Shown here: positions 53,920 to 62,613 of the stretch, in pieces
Layout of the letters: each line of letters starts with the position of its first letter
Position numbering within the stretch: the stretch's first letter is position 1
Assembly (NCBI GenBank): GCA_016707445.1
Contig: JADJHR010000006.1
Coordinates: 372,001-436,000 of the forward strand
Source of the DNA: Rubrivivax sp.
GTDB taxonomy: Bacteria; Pseudomonadota; Gammaproteobacteria; Burkholderiales; Burkholderiaceae_C
Length of the DNA stretch: 64,000 bases
Reading direction: 5' to 3'
The notes under the pieces: generated by a model
Database searches by the model: none
Seen by the model: the letters and a program-made list of their open reading frames with translations, nothing else
What the model was told of the DNA's origin: nothing
Translations under genes and position numbers: made by a program

Positions 53920-55095
53920 TTTCGCCCGCCAGGGCCAGATTCCTCGCGTTGCCGCAGGACGCCACGCTGAAGATCCTGGGCGGCCCGCCGCGGCCAGGTT
54001 CAGTCTGCGCGATGCGTCGCACTGGCGGCTGCCGCGAACGCTCGAGCCGAGGTCTGCCCAGGGCCCGTTGACGGTCGGCGGCTCGTTGCCATTCCGGCCT
54101 AGGGGCCAGGCCAGCCAGGACCATGGTTCCAGTTCGGGAACTGCTGCCAGCCCCGCGGCGGCCGACGCAGGCATGCGCACGTGGGGTGCGAGGCGCCCAG
54201 AAGAGCGCAGGAACACGTCGGCAGTTGCTGCGCCGGTGGTCGCGTGGCCAGCGCGTGACCGTGCCAGGGAATTCCGCAGGCCCGTTTGCGCGGCGAAGGG
54301 TGCAGAGGTCGTGGGTGCAACGCCCAGACGGGCATTGCGGGATTGGTCCACAGCGTAGGCGGCATTCAGGGTCTGGTTGTACGCCGAAGACGCCGCAACG
54401 GCCCAAGACAACGGCGCCTGCCGATGTCGGGCAGCAGGGGCAGCAGGAACTGCGTGAGCGTCGGTCACGGTGTAAACGGCAGCCGAGAGGTTGGTGATGA
54501 CGGTACCGGCGGTGCTGGTCAACCCAGCGGCAACGACGCTGCGGGCACCACCAGCGCAGGCCGCAGCCGGAAACGTTCAGGCCAAGGGCCGACATGCAGT
54601 GGTCTCGCGTCAGCGCCGCCGGAGCCTTCAAGGACTTTGGCTCCTCCGGAAACGACACCGCCGAGGAAGGTTCGAGCTGTCTGGTGGTCGGGCAACACCG
54701 TGATGCTGGAGACGCCAGACAAAGACGCCGACCGCATAGCTCTTCAGCGGACGCCGGCCTGGCGCCACAACCTCGAGTGGCGCCAGGCCCGCTCGAGAAT
54801 CCCGGTCGGATCAGGGCTGGGCGCGGCGGTGGTCGGGCGCCTCACCATGGGACCGGTGTCCGACAGGCTGTCCCCAAGAGATCACCGCCGAGTACAAGTA
54901 CCTGCCGGCGCCGCCAACAAAGCCAGCCAGCCGCCAGCGCAAAGGCGGATCGATGGGCCTGGCACCCCCCGTTTTGTCGTTCTAACCCGTGACCAATGGA
55001 CACAGTTAGCTTATCCCTCCCACGGTAAGGCAACCAGTTCGGGCAACCCCCGACTCAGGGGGTGTCGTTGGGGTCGATCTTTCGATCGTGACTTT
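53920..55095. other. 1.2-kb region without an intact gene
   Basis: Between the cyclase and the amidohydrolase I find no complete gene on either strand. On the minus strand, 54522 to about 54250 has coding-like codon use from a TTG (AGTVITNLSAAVYTVTDAHA, then ASSAYNQTLNAAYAVDQSRN) that decays toward 53854; I cannot assign it to a family. On the plus strand, a frame ending at TAA 54983-54985 has a protein-like C-terminus (EITAEYKYLPAPPTKPASR). The hairpin CCCCCGACTCAGGGGG lies near 55050-55070. The region looks like gene remnants, perhaps including part of a mobile element. Confidence 0.5.
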
Positions 55096-56298
55096 CTACC
55101 GCCCGCCCAGCCACTCATGCACCAGCCGCACCCAGAACGCAGCGCCCAGCGGCAGCAGTTCGTCGTTGAAGTCGTAACTGGGGTTGTGCAGCATGCAGGG
55201 GCCTTCGCCGTGGCCTGATTCGCGGTGCAGGCCGTCGCCATTGCCGATGAAGCAATAGGCGCCGGGCTTGACCTGCAGCATGAAGGAAAAGTCTTCCGAC
55301 GGCATGGCCGGCTCCTGCACCAGTGCCAGGCCGGGGGCGACGACTTGCGCGATCACGCGGGCGGCGACCGCGGCCTCGTGCGGGTGGTTGACCACCGGCG
55401 GCGCGCGCCGCACAAATTCGAATTCGGCGCGCGCCTCGAAGGCGGCGCAGCTGTGCTCGGCGATCTGCCGCATGCGGCGCTCGATCAGGTCCAGCACCTC
55501 GGGGCGGTAGGCGCGCACCGTGCCTTCGAGGGTGCAGCTATCGGGCACCACGTTCTTGGCCTCGCCGCCATGGATCATGGTCACCGACAGCACCGCGGTG
55601 TCCAGCGGGCGCTTGTTGCGGCTGACGATGGTCTGCCAGGCCTGCACGATCTGGCAGGCCAGCGGCATCGGGTCGACGCCACGGTGCGGCGACGCGGCAT
55701 GGCCGCCCACGCCGTGGATCACCAGCTTGAAGGTGTTGGCCGACGCCATCACCGGCCCCGGGCTGCAGGCCATGCTGCCCACCGGATAGCCGGGCCAGTT
55801 GTGCAGGCCGAACACGGCGTCCATCGGAAAGCGGTCGAACAGACCCTCGTTGATCATCGCCAGCGCACCGCCGCGGCCTTCTTCGGCGGGCTGAAAGATC
55901 AGGTAGGCCGTGCCGTCGAAATCGCGCGTGAGCGCCAGCCGCTGGCCGGCGGCCAGCAGCATGGCGGTATGGCCGTCGTGGCCGCAGGCATGCATCACGC
56001 CCGCGTGGCGGCTGGCGTGGGCGAAGGTGTTGGCCTCATGCACCGGCAGCGCGTCCATGTCGGCGCGCAGGCCGATCGCGCGGCCGCAGGCGCCGCCGTC
56101 GCGGCCGTGCACGATGCCGATCACGGCCGTGCGGGCCATGCCCAGGTGGATCGGAATGCCCCACTCGGTCAGCCTTGCGGCCACCAGTTCCGAGGTGCGC
56201 TGCTCTTCGAAGCCGAGCTCGGGGTGGGCGTGGATGTCACGCCGCAGTGCGGTGATCTGTTCGGCGTCGAAGTCGATCGCGGGGCTGGATGTCGGCAT
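55096..56298 (-). CDS. M20D-family amidohydrolase (aminoacylase/hippurate-hydrolase-like)
   Basis: This 400-residue cytoplasmic metalloenzyme cleaves amides of N-acyl amino acids or similar compounds. The family core is LRRDIHAHPELGFEEQRTSE, then GLRADMDALPVHE, MHACGHDGHTAMLLAAGQ with two metal ligands, LIFQPAEEGRGGALAMI, and VIHGVGGHAASPHRGVDPM from the dimerisation domain. AMPSEDFSFM carries the last ligand Glu. All catalytic and metal residues are present. The start at 56298 gives MPTSSPAIDFDAEQI; an earlier in-frame ATG at 56340 is possible. It is divergent from the unknown secreted-protein gene. The exact substrate is not known. Confidence 0.93.
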   Translation of the reverse strand: MPTSSPAIDFDAEQITALRRDIHAHPELGFEEQRTSELVAARLTEWGIPIHLGMARTAVIGIVHGRDGGACGRAIGLRADMDALPVHEANTFAHASRHAGVMHACGHDGHTAMLLAAGQRLALTRDFDGTAYLIFQPAEEGRGGALAMINEGLFDRFPMDAVFGLHNWPGYPVGSMACSPGPVMASANTFKLVIHGVGGHAASPHRGVDPMPLACQIVQAWQTIVSRNKRPLDTAVLSVTMIHGGEAKNVVPDSCTLEGTVRAYRPEVLDLIERRMRQIAEHSCAAFEARAEFEFVRRAPPVVNHPHEAAVAARVIAQVVAPGLALVQEPAMPSEDFSFMLQVKPGAYCFIGNGDGLHRESGHGEGPCMLHNPSYDFNDELLPLGAAFWVRLVHEWLGGR

Positions 56299-56420
56299 CC
56301 GGGTGATGTTGCCACGACGATCGGCCGTGAATAGTGCCATCGGCCGCCAGAACCCCCGCGCTGCTAGCGATCGTCTAACGGTTGCTGGGCACGATGGCGA
56401 CACCCCAAACGGAGATTGCC

Positions 56421-57038
56421 ATGACCCACCCGATCGCCCTTGCCGCCGTTCTTGCCGCCACCCTGGTTGGTGCCAGCACCGCAAGCGCCCAGGACTACAA
56501 CGCCATGATCCAGCAGAGCATGGCGCGCATGAACGCCATCGTCGGCCAGGCCGAGCAGCGCGTGAACGGGGCCGTGCAGCAGCGCATGCAGGATCCGGCG
56601 GTGCAGGCCGCCTGGCAGCAGTACGTGGCCAGCACCGGTGGCCGGCCGGCCATGAACTACCCGACCTTCACCTACTACTACATCTACAGCAACGGCTTCT
56701 CGGCCAACGGCATGGCGCACATGCGCGCCAACGAAGCCGGCATCCAGCAGCGCGAAGCCACCGCCTGGCAGGGCGTTCGCCAGGCCGAGGCCGGCCGCGC
56801 CGCAGCGCAGCAGGGCCAGCGCGACAGCTACTTCGCCAACCAGCAGGAAGCTGGCCGCCAGCTGACGGGGCAAAGCACCTATCGGGCGCCCAATGGCCAG
56901 CCGCTGCAGCTGCCGCACACCTGGCAGGCCAACACCACCATGCAGTACCAGGGGCAGACCTACCACGTCGATGCCGGCGGCCGCTATCACGTGCTGGCGG
57001 CCAACGGCTATTGGTACCCCCTGTCGGCTGGTCGCTGA
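56421..57038 (+). CDS. Secreted Gln-rich protein of unknown function
   Basis: I do not recognise this family. The 205-residue protein has a clear signal peptide (MTHPIALAAVLAATLVGAST with cleavage after ASAQ). A helical, Gln- and Met-rich part follows (YNAMIQQSMARMNAIVGQAE), then an aromatic segment YPTFTYYYIYSNGFSANGMA. A second Gln-rich helix leads to a C-terminal region rich in Tyr and Trp (TYHVDAGGRYHVLAANGYWY) that looks like short beta strands. GGAG precedes the ATG at 56421. It is monocistronic as far as can be seen. A periplasmic or surface location is likely. A GC-rich hairpin (about 57051-57070) after the stop may terminate it. Confidence 0.8.
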   Translation: MTHPIALAAVLAATLVGASTASAQDYNAMIQQSMARMNAIVGQAEQRVNGAVQQRMQDPAVQAAWQQYVASTGGRPAMNYPTFTYYYIYSNGFSANGMAHMRANEAGIQQREATAWQGVRQAEAGRAAAQQGQRDSYFANQQEAGRQLTGQSTYRAPNGQPLQLPHTWQANTTMQYQGQTYHVDAGGRYHVLAANGYWYPLSAGR

Positions 57039-57128
57039 GTCGGACGGCAGGGCCCGCCTGCGCGGGGCCTGCCGCCTACGAAGGCCGGAGCACGTCTCGC
57101 GAGCGACGGCTGAGTCGGACGCAGGGCC
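57034..57128. repeat. Short imperfect direct repeat
   Basis: A 20- to 21-base sequence, GCTGAGTCGGACGGCAGGGC plus C, occurs at 57034-57054 and again, with one G missing, at 57109-57128. The first copy contains the stop codon of the secreted-protein gene, and the second abuts the end of the convergent PLP-enzyme gene. The segment between the copies includes the GC-rich hairpin. This may be a small duplication; it is not a recognised element. Confidence 0.6.
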
Positions 57129-58292
57129 TCAGGCGTGCGCGCGGGCCAGCGCCTGTTCCAGGTCGGCAATCAGGTCGCCGGCATCCTCGATGCCCACCGA
57201 CAAGCGCAGCAGGTCGGCCGGTGCCGGCGTGCCGGCCCCTTCGACGCTGGCGCGGTGTTCGACCAGGCTTTCGGTGCCGCCCAGCGAGGTGGCGCGCTTC
57301 CACAGTTCGACATGTGCCGCGGTGGCGATGGCCGCCGCTTCACCACCCTTGGCCCGCAGCGACAGCATGCCGCCGAAGCCACCCACCATCTGCCGCGCGG
57401 CCACCGCATGGCCCTGCGCCCCGGGCAGGCCGGGGTAGAGGATGGCCTCGACGTGCGCGTGCTGCGCAAAGTGTTCGGCAATGCGTTGCGCCGACGCGCT
57501 GGCCTGGCGCACGCGCAGGTACAGCGTGCGCATGCCGCGCAGCAGCAACCAGGCTTCGAACGAGCCCAGCGTGCCACCCAGCTGCGCGCGCACCATGCGG
57601 ATCTTCTGCCACCAGGCGCGCATCGCGTCGTCGCTTTCGCGCACCACCAGGGCACCGGCGATCAGATCGCTGTGGCCGCCCAGGTACTTGGTGGCGGCGT
57701 GCATCACGATGTCGGCGCCCAGCGTCAGCGGCTGTGTCAATACCGGTGATGCCACGGTCGAATCGACCGCCAGCCGCGCGCCGGCCGCATGTGCGATGGC
57801 GGCCGTGGCGGAGATGTCAGTGATCGACCACAGCGGATTGGCGGGCGTTTCCAGCCACACCAGCCGGGTCTTGCCGGGCCGGATGGCCGACTGCAGCACC
57901 GCCGGGTCGTGCATGTCGATCAGTTCGACCTGCAAGCCCCAGTGGGTGGCGAAGTTCATCAGCCAGTTGCGCAGCGACCAGTACATGACCTTGGGCGCCA
58001 GCACATGGTCGCCCGGGCTCAGCGCCTGGAACACCGCCGTCGCCGCGGCCATGCCGCTGGCGAACAGCAAGGCGCTGCTGCCTTGTTCCAGCTGGCACAG
58101 CACCGCTTCGGCCTGGTCGAAGGCCGGGTTGTCGGCACGTGCATAGACGCGCCCGCTGCGGTACTGGTTGTCGGGGTCGCGCAGATAAGTGCTGCTGACA
58201 TGGATGGGCGGCGTGATCGCGCGCGTCTTGTCGTCCACCCAGCCCAGGGCCTGGGCGGCGATGCTTTCGGGTCTGACCTTCTTCGGGTCCAT
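57129..58292 (-). CDS. PLP-dependent Cys/Met-metabolism enzyme (cystathionine beta-lyase/gamma-synthase family)
   Basis: This 387-residue enzyme of the trans-sulfuration family binds pyridoxal phosphate on Lys202 in MHAATKYLGGHSDLIAG. Other conserved parts are TPPIHVSSTYLRDP, YARADNPAFDQAEAVLCQLE, LLFASGMAAATAVFQAL, WLETPANPLWSI and the C-terminal GGTESLVEHRAS and LLRLSVGIED. The residues fit a lyase acting on cystathionine or a related thioether; synthase and lyase cannot be separated by eye. The ATG at 58292 begins MDPKKVRPESIAA. The gene follows the decayed M20 peptidase gene by 11 bp on the same strand. Confidence 0.92.
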   Translation of the reverse strand: MDPKKVRPESIAAQALGWVDDKTRAITPPIHVSSTYLRDPDNQYRSGRVYARADNPAFDQAEAVLCQLEQGSSALLFASGMAAATAVFQALSPGDHVLAPKVMYWSLRNWLMNFATHWGLQVELIDMHDPAVLQSAIRPGKTRLVWLETPANPLWSITDISATAAIAHAAGARLAVDSTVASPVLTQPLTLGADIVMHAATKYLGGHSDLIAGALVVRESDDAMRAWWQKIRMVRAQLGGTLGSFEAWLLLRGMRTLYLRVRQASASAQRIAEHFAQHAHVEAILYPGLPGAQGHAVAARQMVGGFGGMLSLRAKGGEAAAIATAAHVELWKRATSLGGTESLVEHRASVEGAGTPAPADLLRLSVGIEDAGDLIADLEQALARAHA

Positions 58293-58303
58293 GGTGTCGG
58301 CTT

Positions 58304-59385
58304 TCAGTGTGATATGCGCGGCAAGGCGCCGGCTTGTTCGCCCAGATCCCAGAACAAGCCGGCCATGATCTGCAGCGCCTGGCGCGCCACCGGGGCCAGC
58401 AGGTGTTCATCGGGCGCATGCTGCTGGCAGGCGGCATAGCTGTGCGGCACCCACACCGTGGGCAGGCCCAGGATGTCGGCGAACCGAACGTCGTCCGAAG
58501 CGTGCGGCCAGATGCGTTGCAGCGCCTGCTGCGGGCGTGAAGCGGCATCGTGGCCGTGGGCGGGATGGCGTTGACCGGGTGTCGGTTGCTGGGCCAGCAC
58601 CCAAAGCGTCCAGGCGACCAGGCGTGGCCGGGGTCCAGCCGGGTCCGCGGGTCGACCATCGCCCGGGCGCGCCGACCGTAGCGCTTGTCGAACTTGGCCG
58701 GAGGGGGCCGCAGCGCGGACGCGGATCACGCCACGCCCGTCGCCAGGCTGGGCGATGGCGCTGGCCAGCACCGGGCCCGGTCGAAGCCCGCCCCATGCCG
58801 GTGGCCGCCGTCCACGGCAGCGTGCGAACCGTGGCGCCCTCACGCGACAAGGCGGGCCATGGCTGGCGATCAGCACGTCGGCGGCCAGTCCTGGCGTTGG
58901 GCCGCAGAACTGCCAGTCCGGGCGATCCGGTTTCCTCGCCCGCCCCAGGTAGCCACTTGACGTTGAAGCCCAGCCGGCCGCGCAACTGCACCTGCGCCAG
59001 CGCCCGATGTTAATGCTGGCGGCCACCGCGGTCGCACCCATAAAGGCGCACCGTCGGGCGCCAGCGTCCACAGGCGCGGGCCATCAGTGGCGATCAGCGC
59101 GTCGCCATGGCCGTACATCAGCACGGTGGGCAGACCGTCGGCCTCAAAACGGTCGGCGATCAGCAAGGGGCCGAAAGGCTGCACCGGGTTGTCGTGCAGC
59201 GACGAGCGGAACCCCAGCGCGGCCAGCGACGGCGTGATCTCGTCGGCCAGATATCGCCGCAGTTCGGGTGCCGACGCCGGGTTCTGGCTTTCGGTGCGGA
59301 TCGCCACGCGGCGCGCCAGGTCGTGCACGAAGGCGCCGCTGTCGAAATGCTGGCGCGCCGCGGCCAAGGCGGCTTCGCGCGTCAT
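58304..59385 (-). pseudogene. Decayed M20-family peptidase gene
   Basis: The intact ends of an M20 metallopeptidase are present. The N-terminus starts at 59385 (MTREAALAAARQHFDSGAFV) and runs to PTVLMYGHGDALIATDGPRL. The C-terminus ends at 58304 with APDEHLLAPVARQALQIMAG and LFWDLGEQAGALPRISH. Between about 59050 and 58520, recognisable pieces lie in different frames: RGRLGFNVKWL, GEETGSPGLA, LAADVLIAS, and PVNAIPPTATM. The gene is 1.08 kb against about 1.4 kb for an intact member, so there are deletions as well as several frameshifts, and metal ligands are lost. This is a real pseudogene unless sequence quality drops here. The ABM gene ends one base before its start. Confidence 0.8.
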
Positions 59386-59386
59386 C

Positions 59387-59689
59387 TCAACTGCTCTTGG
59401 CGACGAGGTCGAAATGTTCGACCACCGGCGGCGCGGCAAAGAACGGCCCGACGATGGCGCGCCACTCGGCAAACAGCGGCCCACCGCGAAAGTGCACCGT
59501 GTGGTCCTCCAGCGTCTGCCAGAAGATCTGCAGCACATAGCGCTCGGGGCTTTCGATGCCGTGGTTGACCTTCCAGCCGCTGGCGCCGCGGGCGCGGCTG
59601 ATCACCTCGTTCAGGCCACGCTGGATGGCGATTTCAAAGGCGGCCTGCTGGCCGGGCTGGATGCGGATGTCGGCAAGTTCGAGAATCAT
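59387..59689 (-). CDS. Antibiotic-biosynthesis-monooxygenase (ABM) domain protein
   Basis: This 100-residue small protein has the ferredoxin-like ABM fold: MILELADIRIQPGQQAAFEI as the first strand and helix, GLNEVISRARGASGWKVNHG, and YVLQIFWQTLEDHTVHFRGG with the conserved His-rich strand, then FFAAPPVVEHFDLV. Such proteins act as dimers, as monooxygenases without a cofactor, heme-degrading enzymes or simple binding proteins. The reaction cannot be inferred. It is upstream of the decayed M20 gene with one base between and divergent from the EamA gene, 106 bp away. Confidence 0.85.
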   Translation of the reverse strand: MILELADIRIQPGQQAAFEIAIQRGLNEVISRARGASGWKVNHGIESPERYVLQIFWQTLEDHTVHFRGGPLFAEWRAIVGPFFAAPPVVEHFDLVAKSS

Positions 59690-59795
59690 GCGGGCGCTCG
59701 TTTGGGGCGGGGGCCACAGTGTCACATGGCGGCGCGCCGCGGCCTGGATGCCTGCTGTGCCGGGCTGCAAGGACGCAGCTTCGCGCGCACCCACA

Positions 59796-60713
59796 ATGCG
59801 CGGCTTCGATGCCCGCGCCACCCACTTTGTTTCGATCGTGCTGAAGACCGACTCTGCGCGCAGCCGCCGCATCGGCATCGGTTTGATCGTGCTGGCCACG
59901 ATCTGCTTCTCGGTCATCGACGCCAGTGCCAAGTGGCTGGTGCAGCATCTGCCCGTGGCCGAGGTGGTGTGGCTGCGCTTTACCACCCATGTGCTGTGGA
60001 TGCTGCTGTTGCTGGCGCCGCGCAAGGGTTTTGCCATCCTGCGCATGCGCAGCCCGCGGCAGCAGGGCCTGCGGGCGCTGATGCTGGTGGCGATGACGGC
60101 GCTGAACTTCTGGGCGCTGCAATACCTGCAGCTGGCCGAGACCGGGGCCATCCAGTTCTCGGTGCCGGTGCTGATCGCGCTGATGTCGGCCTGGCTGCTG
60201 GGCGAGCAGCTGGACCGGCGCCGCTGGGTGGCGATCATTGCCGGCTTTGTGGGCGTGCTGCTGGTGATCCGCCCGGGCTCGGCGGCGTTTCACCCGGCGA
60301 TCCTGCTGTCAGTGATCAATGCGCTGCTGTACGCGGCCTTCAACATGCTGACCCGGCGCATGGCCGCCACCGAGACGGCCGAGTCGATGCAGCTGATCTC
60401 GGCCTTCGGCGCTGCGCTGCTGATCGCGCCCTTCGCATTGCCGCTGTGGGTATGGCCGCAAGATGCGGTCACCTGGGCCGTCGTCGCCTTGTGCGGGCTG
60501 GCCGGCGGCATCGGCCACCAATGTGTGGCCAGCGCCCACCGCTATGCATCGGCCGCGGTGCTGGGGCCCTTCATCTACCAGCAGATCATCTACATGGTGC
60601 TGTGGGGCTGGCTGCTGTTCGGCCAGCTGCCCGATGCGTTTGTGGTGAGCGGTGCAGTGGTGGTGGTGGGCAGCGGGCTGTATTTGCTATGGATTGAGAT
60701 GAAGCGGGATTGA
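59796..60713 (+). CDS. EamA/DMT-superfamily transporter
   Basis: This 305-residue membrane protein has ten predicted helices in two EamA domains. The first contains IGLIVLATICFSVIDASAKW and ALNFWALQYLQLAETGAIQF, and ends with VLIALMSAWLLGEQLDRRRW. The second includes SVINALLYAAFNMLTRRMAA and LGPFIYQQIIYMVLWGWLLF. These fit the branch related to S-adenosylmethionine or metabolite exporters; the substrate is unknown. The ATG at 59796 is used; a GTG at 59838 would remove only a polar leader. It is transcribed toward the pilin gene. 60714-60862 shows nothing notable. Confidence 0.88.
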   Translation: MRGFDARATHFVSIVLKTDSARSRRIGIGLIVLATICFSVIDASAKWLVQHLPVAEVVWLRFTTHVLWMLLLLAPRKGFAILRMRSPRQQGLRALMLVAMTALNFWALQYLQLAETGAIQFSVPVLIALMSAWLLGEQLDRRRWVAIIAGFVGVLLVIRPGSAAFHPAILLSVINALLYAAFNMLTRRMAATETAESMQLISAFGAALLIAPFALPLWVWPQDAVTWAVVALCGLAGGIGHQCVASAHRYASAAVLGPFIYQQIIYMVLWGWLLFGQLPDAFVVSGAVVVVGSGLYLLWIEMKRD

Positions 60714-60862
60714 GTGCCGTAACGTGGTCAGCTTTTCTGCTTGAAACACTCAGCGGAAGCGCTCAAGACCATCTGCCTGGGTGCCAGGTTGGTACGAGCT
60801 ACCCGGCCCAAGTTCAACCGAATCCAGGATCCAGTCGATCGGTGGCATCCTGGGGCTCAACG

Positions 60863-60890
60863 GAAAAAGGGCACTCAATGAGCGCCCTTT
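60863..60890 (-). terminator. Intrinsic terminator of the pilin gene
   Basis: On the minus strand, 21 bp after the pilin stop, AAAGGGC and GCCCTTT form a stem extended by CTC/GAG around a 3-base loop and followed by TTTTT. This is a well-formed Rho-independent terminator for the highly expressed pilin gene. The plus strand has only a short T run, so it may also weakly stop transcripts from the EamA gene. Confidence 0.85.
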
Positions 60891-60911
60891 GGGTGTGCGG
60901 CTAAAGCCCAC

Positions 60912-61379
60912 TTACTTGCAGGAGCCGGGCAGGTACTTGGGCGGAACGGTTGTTCCATCTGCGGCAGCGCCGCAACGCCATGCGCCCACCGAGTTGCCGA
61001 CCGTCGGGGCGGCAGCATAGGTGGAATCGGCAAAGGGCGTCAACGTCAAGATCTTGGCGTCGATCAAAGCATCGCCGAAGCCTTGGGTCGTGACCTGAAT
61101 CTGGCCGGCGGCATTGGTCTCGATCTTATTGACGTACTTTGTTCCTGCACCTGCAGCGATTTCGCAACCCCAGGCGCCAGCGGCCGGCAGTGCCGAAGCT
61201 GACTGGTACACCTCGGTCACGGTGGTCCGGCAGGCGGACGCGGCAAGCACAACCTCCGACATCTTTGCTTTGAGTGTGTAGTCCTGGTAGGCCGGAATCG
61301 CGACCGCGGCCAGGATGCCGATGATCGCCACGACGATCATCAGCTCGATCAGGGTAAAACCTTGTTGAACACGCTTCAT
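60912..61379 (-). CDS. pilA: Type IV major pilin (type IVa)
   Basis: This 155-residue prepilin has a short leader cut after Gly7 (MKRVQQG) and a mature start FTLIELMIVVAIIGILAAVA, the N-methylated helix with Glu5 needed for assembly. The globular part has two cysteine pairs, Cys50/Cys72 and Cys136/Cys154. The second would close the C-terminal D-region loop, typical of type IVa major pilins. AAGGAG precedes the ATG. It has its own sigma-54 promoter and a strong terminator, as expected for a monocistronic, highly expressed pilin gene. The pilus gives twitching motility, adhesion and DNA uptake. The other pil genes are not in the window. Confidence 0.95.
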   Translation of the reverse strand: MKRVQQGFTLIELMIVVAIIGILAAVAIPAYQDYTLKAKMSEVVLAASACRTTVTEVYQSASALPAAGAWGCEIAAGAGTKYVNKIETNAAGQIQVTTQGFGDALIDAKILTLTPFADSTYAAAPTVGNSVGAWRCGAAADGTTVPPKYLPGSCK

Positions 61380-61430
61380 AGGAAGACTCCTTGCAGGACA
61401 GGGTGAGAGGGGCAGGTGCACCCCCCTGGA

Positions 61431-61446
61431 TGCAGGGGCCGTGCCA
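61431..61446 (-). promoter_or_regulatory. Sigma-54 promoter of pilA
   Basis: On the minus strand TGGCACGGCCCCTGCA matches the -24/-12 consensus TGGCACG-N4-TTGCA with one mismatch and exactly 10 bases between GG and GC. The predicted start of transcription is near 61420, leaving a leader of about 41 bases before the ATG. PilA genes are classically driven by RpoN with PilR. Confidence 0.85.
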
Positions 61447-61537
61447 GGCGGTTTTCAGGTCCTGGACGTGACGGATTCACGTGGATCGACGCGCTGTGTC
61501 GGTTTTGGGGCCGAAAAGGTGGCGTCATGGCGCCCAT

Positions 61538-61556
61538 GCTGACAATTTTTGTCAGC
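61538..61556. repeat. Perfect inverted repeat upstream of pilA
   Basis: GCTGACAA and TTGTCAGC are perfect 8-base arms separated by TTT. The site lies about 100 bp upstream of the sigma-54 promoter and 14 bp after the phosphodiesterase stop. TGTC half-sites are known in PilR-binding regions, so it may be the activator site. Alternatively it could be a hairpin at the end of the upstream transcript, though it lacks a T run. Confidence 0.55.
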
Positions 61557-61569
61557 GCGCCGGTGGCGC

Positions 61570-62355
61570 TCAGACCGTGATCACGCAGCCGCTGCTCAGT
61601 GCGCGAATGCGGTGCGGCGTGGCCTGGGCGGCGATTTCGGTCATCACGGCGTCCACCTCGCCGGGCTTGATGTGCGTGATGTAGACCTCGGTCGGTTCGG
61701 TCAGCTGGTCCAGCTCGGCGCGCAGGCGTTGCGGGCACAGGTGGCGGCTGATGTCGGCCAGCACATGTTCGTCGTCACGAAACGCCGTCTCGATGACCAA
61801 TGAGTGCAGCTTCATCGTCGACAGGCGTTGCCACAGCGCCGGGTTGGGGCCGGTGTCGCCAGTGAATACCCAGCTGCCGCGTTCGGGGTGGTCCAGCGGC
61901 GTCAAGGCATAGCCCAAAGCGGGCACGGTGTGCGACGCCGGCAGGGCTTCGACGCGCACGTTGCCTGCCGCGACCACCTGGCCCAGCTCGATGGGCGTCA
62001 GGGCCAGCACCGGGTGCACGGCGTCGGGCAAGCGGGTGAAGTCGGGCCAGATGACGCCGTTGAACACGTGGGCGCGCAAGGCGGCCAGCGTCTCGGCCAG
62101 CGCATGCACCTGGATCGGCGGCCGGCTGCGCCCGCGACGCGCGCGGGTGACGCTGTCGGCCAGCAGGCCGATGGCCAGCACATGGTCCAGGTGCGAATGG
62201 GTGACGAAGATGTGGTCGACACGAATCATCTCGTCGAGCGTCAGGTCACCCACACCGGTGCCGGCGTCGATCAGCACCTGATCGTCGACCAGAAACGACG
62301 TGGTGCGGCTGCCGGCGGCAATCGAGCCTGAACAGCCGAGAACACGAATCTCCAT
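61570..62355 (-). CDS. Class II cyclic-nucleotide phosphodiesterase-like metallo-hydrolase (MBL fold)
   Basis: This 261-residue metallo-beta-lactamase-fold protein has the motif THSHLDH, with His53, His55, Asp57 and His58, in VDHIFVTHSHLDHVLAIGLL. Its N-terminus, MEIRVLGCSGSIAAGSRTTS, and the segment HVFNGVIWPDFTRLP are features of the cAMP phosphodiesterase class II group (PDEase_II, COG5212). The later metal ligands are the His in ASHTVPALGYAL and the Asp of FTGDTG. The last ligand His is in EVYITHIKPGEVD. The role is likely hydrolysis of a 3',5'-cyclic nucleotide. The ATG at 62355 is the natural start. It lies upstream of pilA on the same strand. Confidence 0.86.
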   Translation of the reverse strand: MEIRVLGCSGSIAAGSRTTSFLVDDQVLIDAGTGVGDLTLDEMIRVDHIFVTHSHLDHVLAIGLLADSVTRARRGRSRPPIQVHALAETLAALRAHVFNGVIWPDFTRLPDAVHPVLALTPIELGQVVAAGNVRVEALPASHTVPALGYALTPLDHPERGSWVFTGDTGPNPALWQRLSTMKLHSLVIETAFRDDEHVLADISRHLCPQRLRAELDQLTEPTEVYITHIKPGEVDAVMTEIAAQATPHRIRALSSGCVITV

Positions 62356-62613
62356 GGGATGGCATCGAAAGGGCTGCGGCCCTTCAGAGCGGGCCGCGAA
62401 CCGGATTGACAAGGGGCGACGCAGCGTCCGCAAGCCGATGAGGCTGGATGCGCCGAAGCGGGCATCCAGGCCGGATCAGGCCAAGGTCCGAGTGCCGGGG
62501 TGAGGCCAGATGCTGATCGCGCCGCGGGCGCTGCGCAAGGTGCCGAAGTGGCAAACCTCAACAGGCGGAACGGTGCCGCCGCTGGCGGTCGACCTTGTCG
62601 TGACGGGATTCAC

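Noticed and set aside
54286..55218. A 310-codon plus-strand frame as a gene
   Set aside because: It crosses into the opposite amidohydrolase gene, and its product is a mixture of low-complexity pieces with no conserved motif.
57034..57128. CRISPR or transposon-end repeat
   Set aside because: There are only two imperfect copies, with no spacer array, no inverted ends and no transposase gene.
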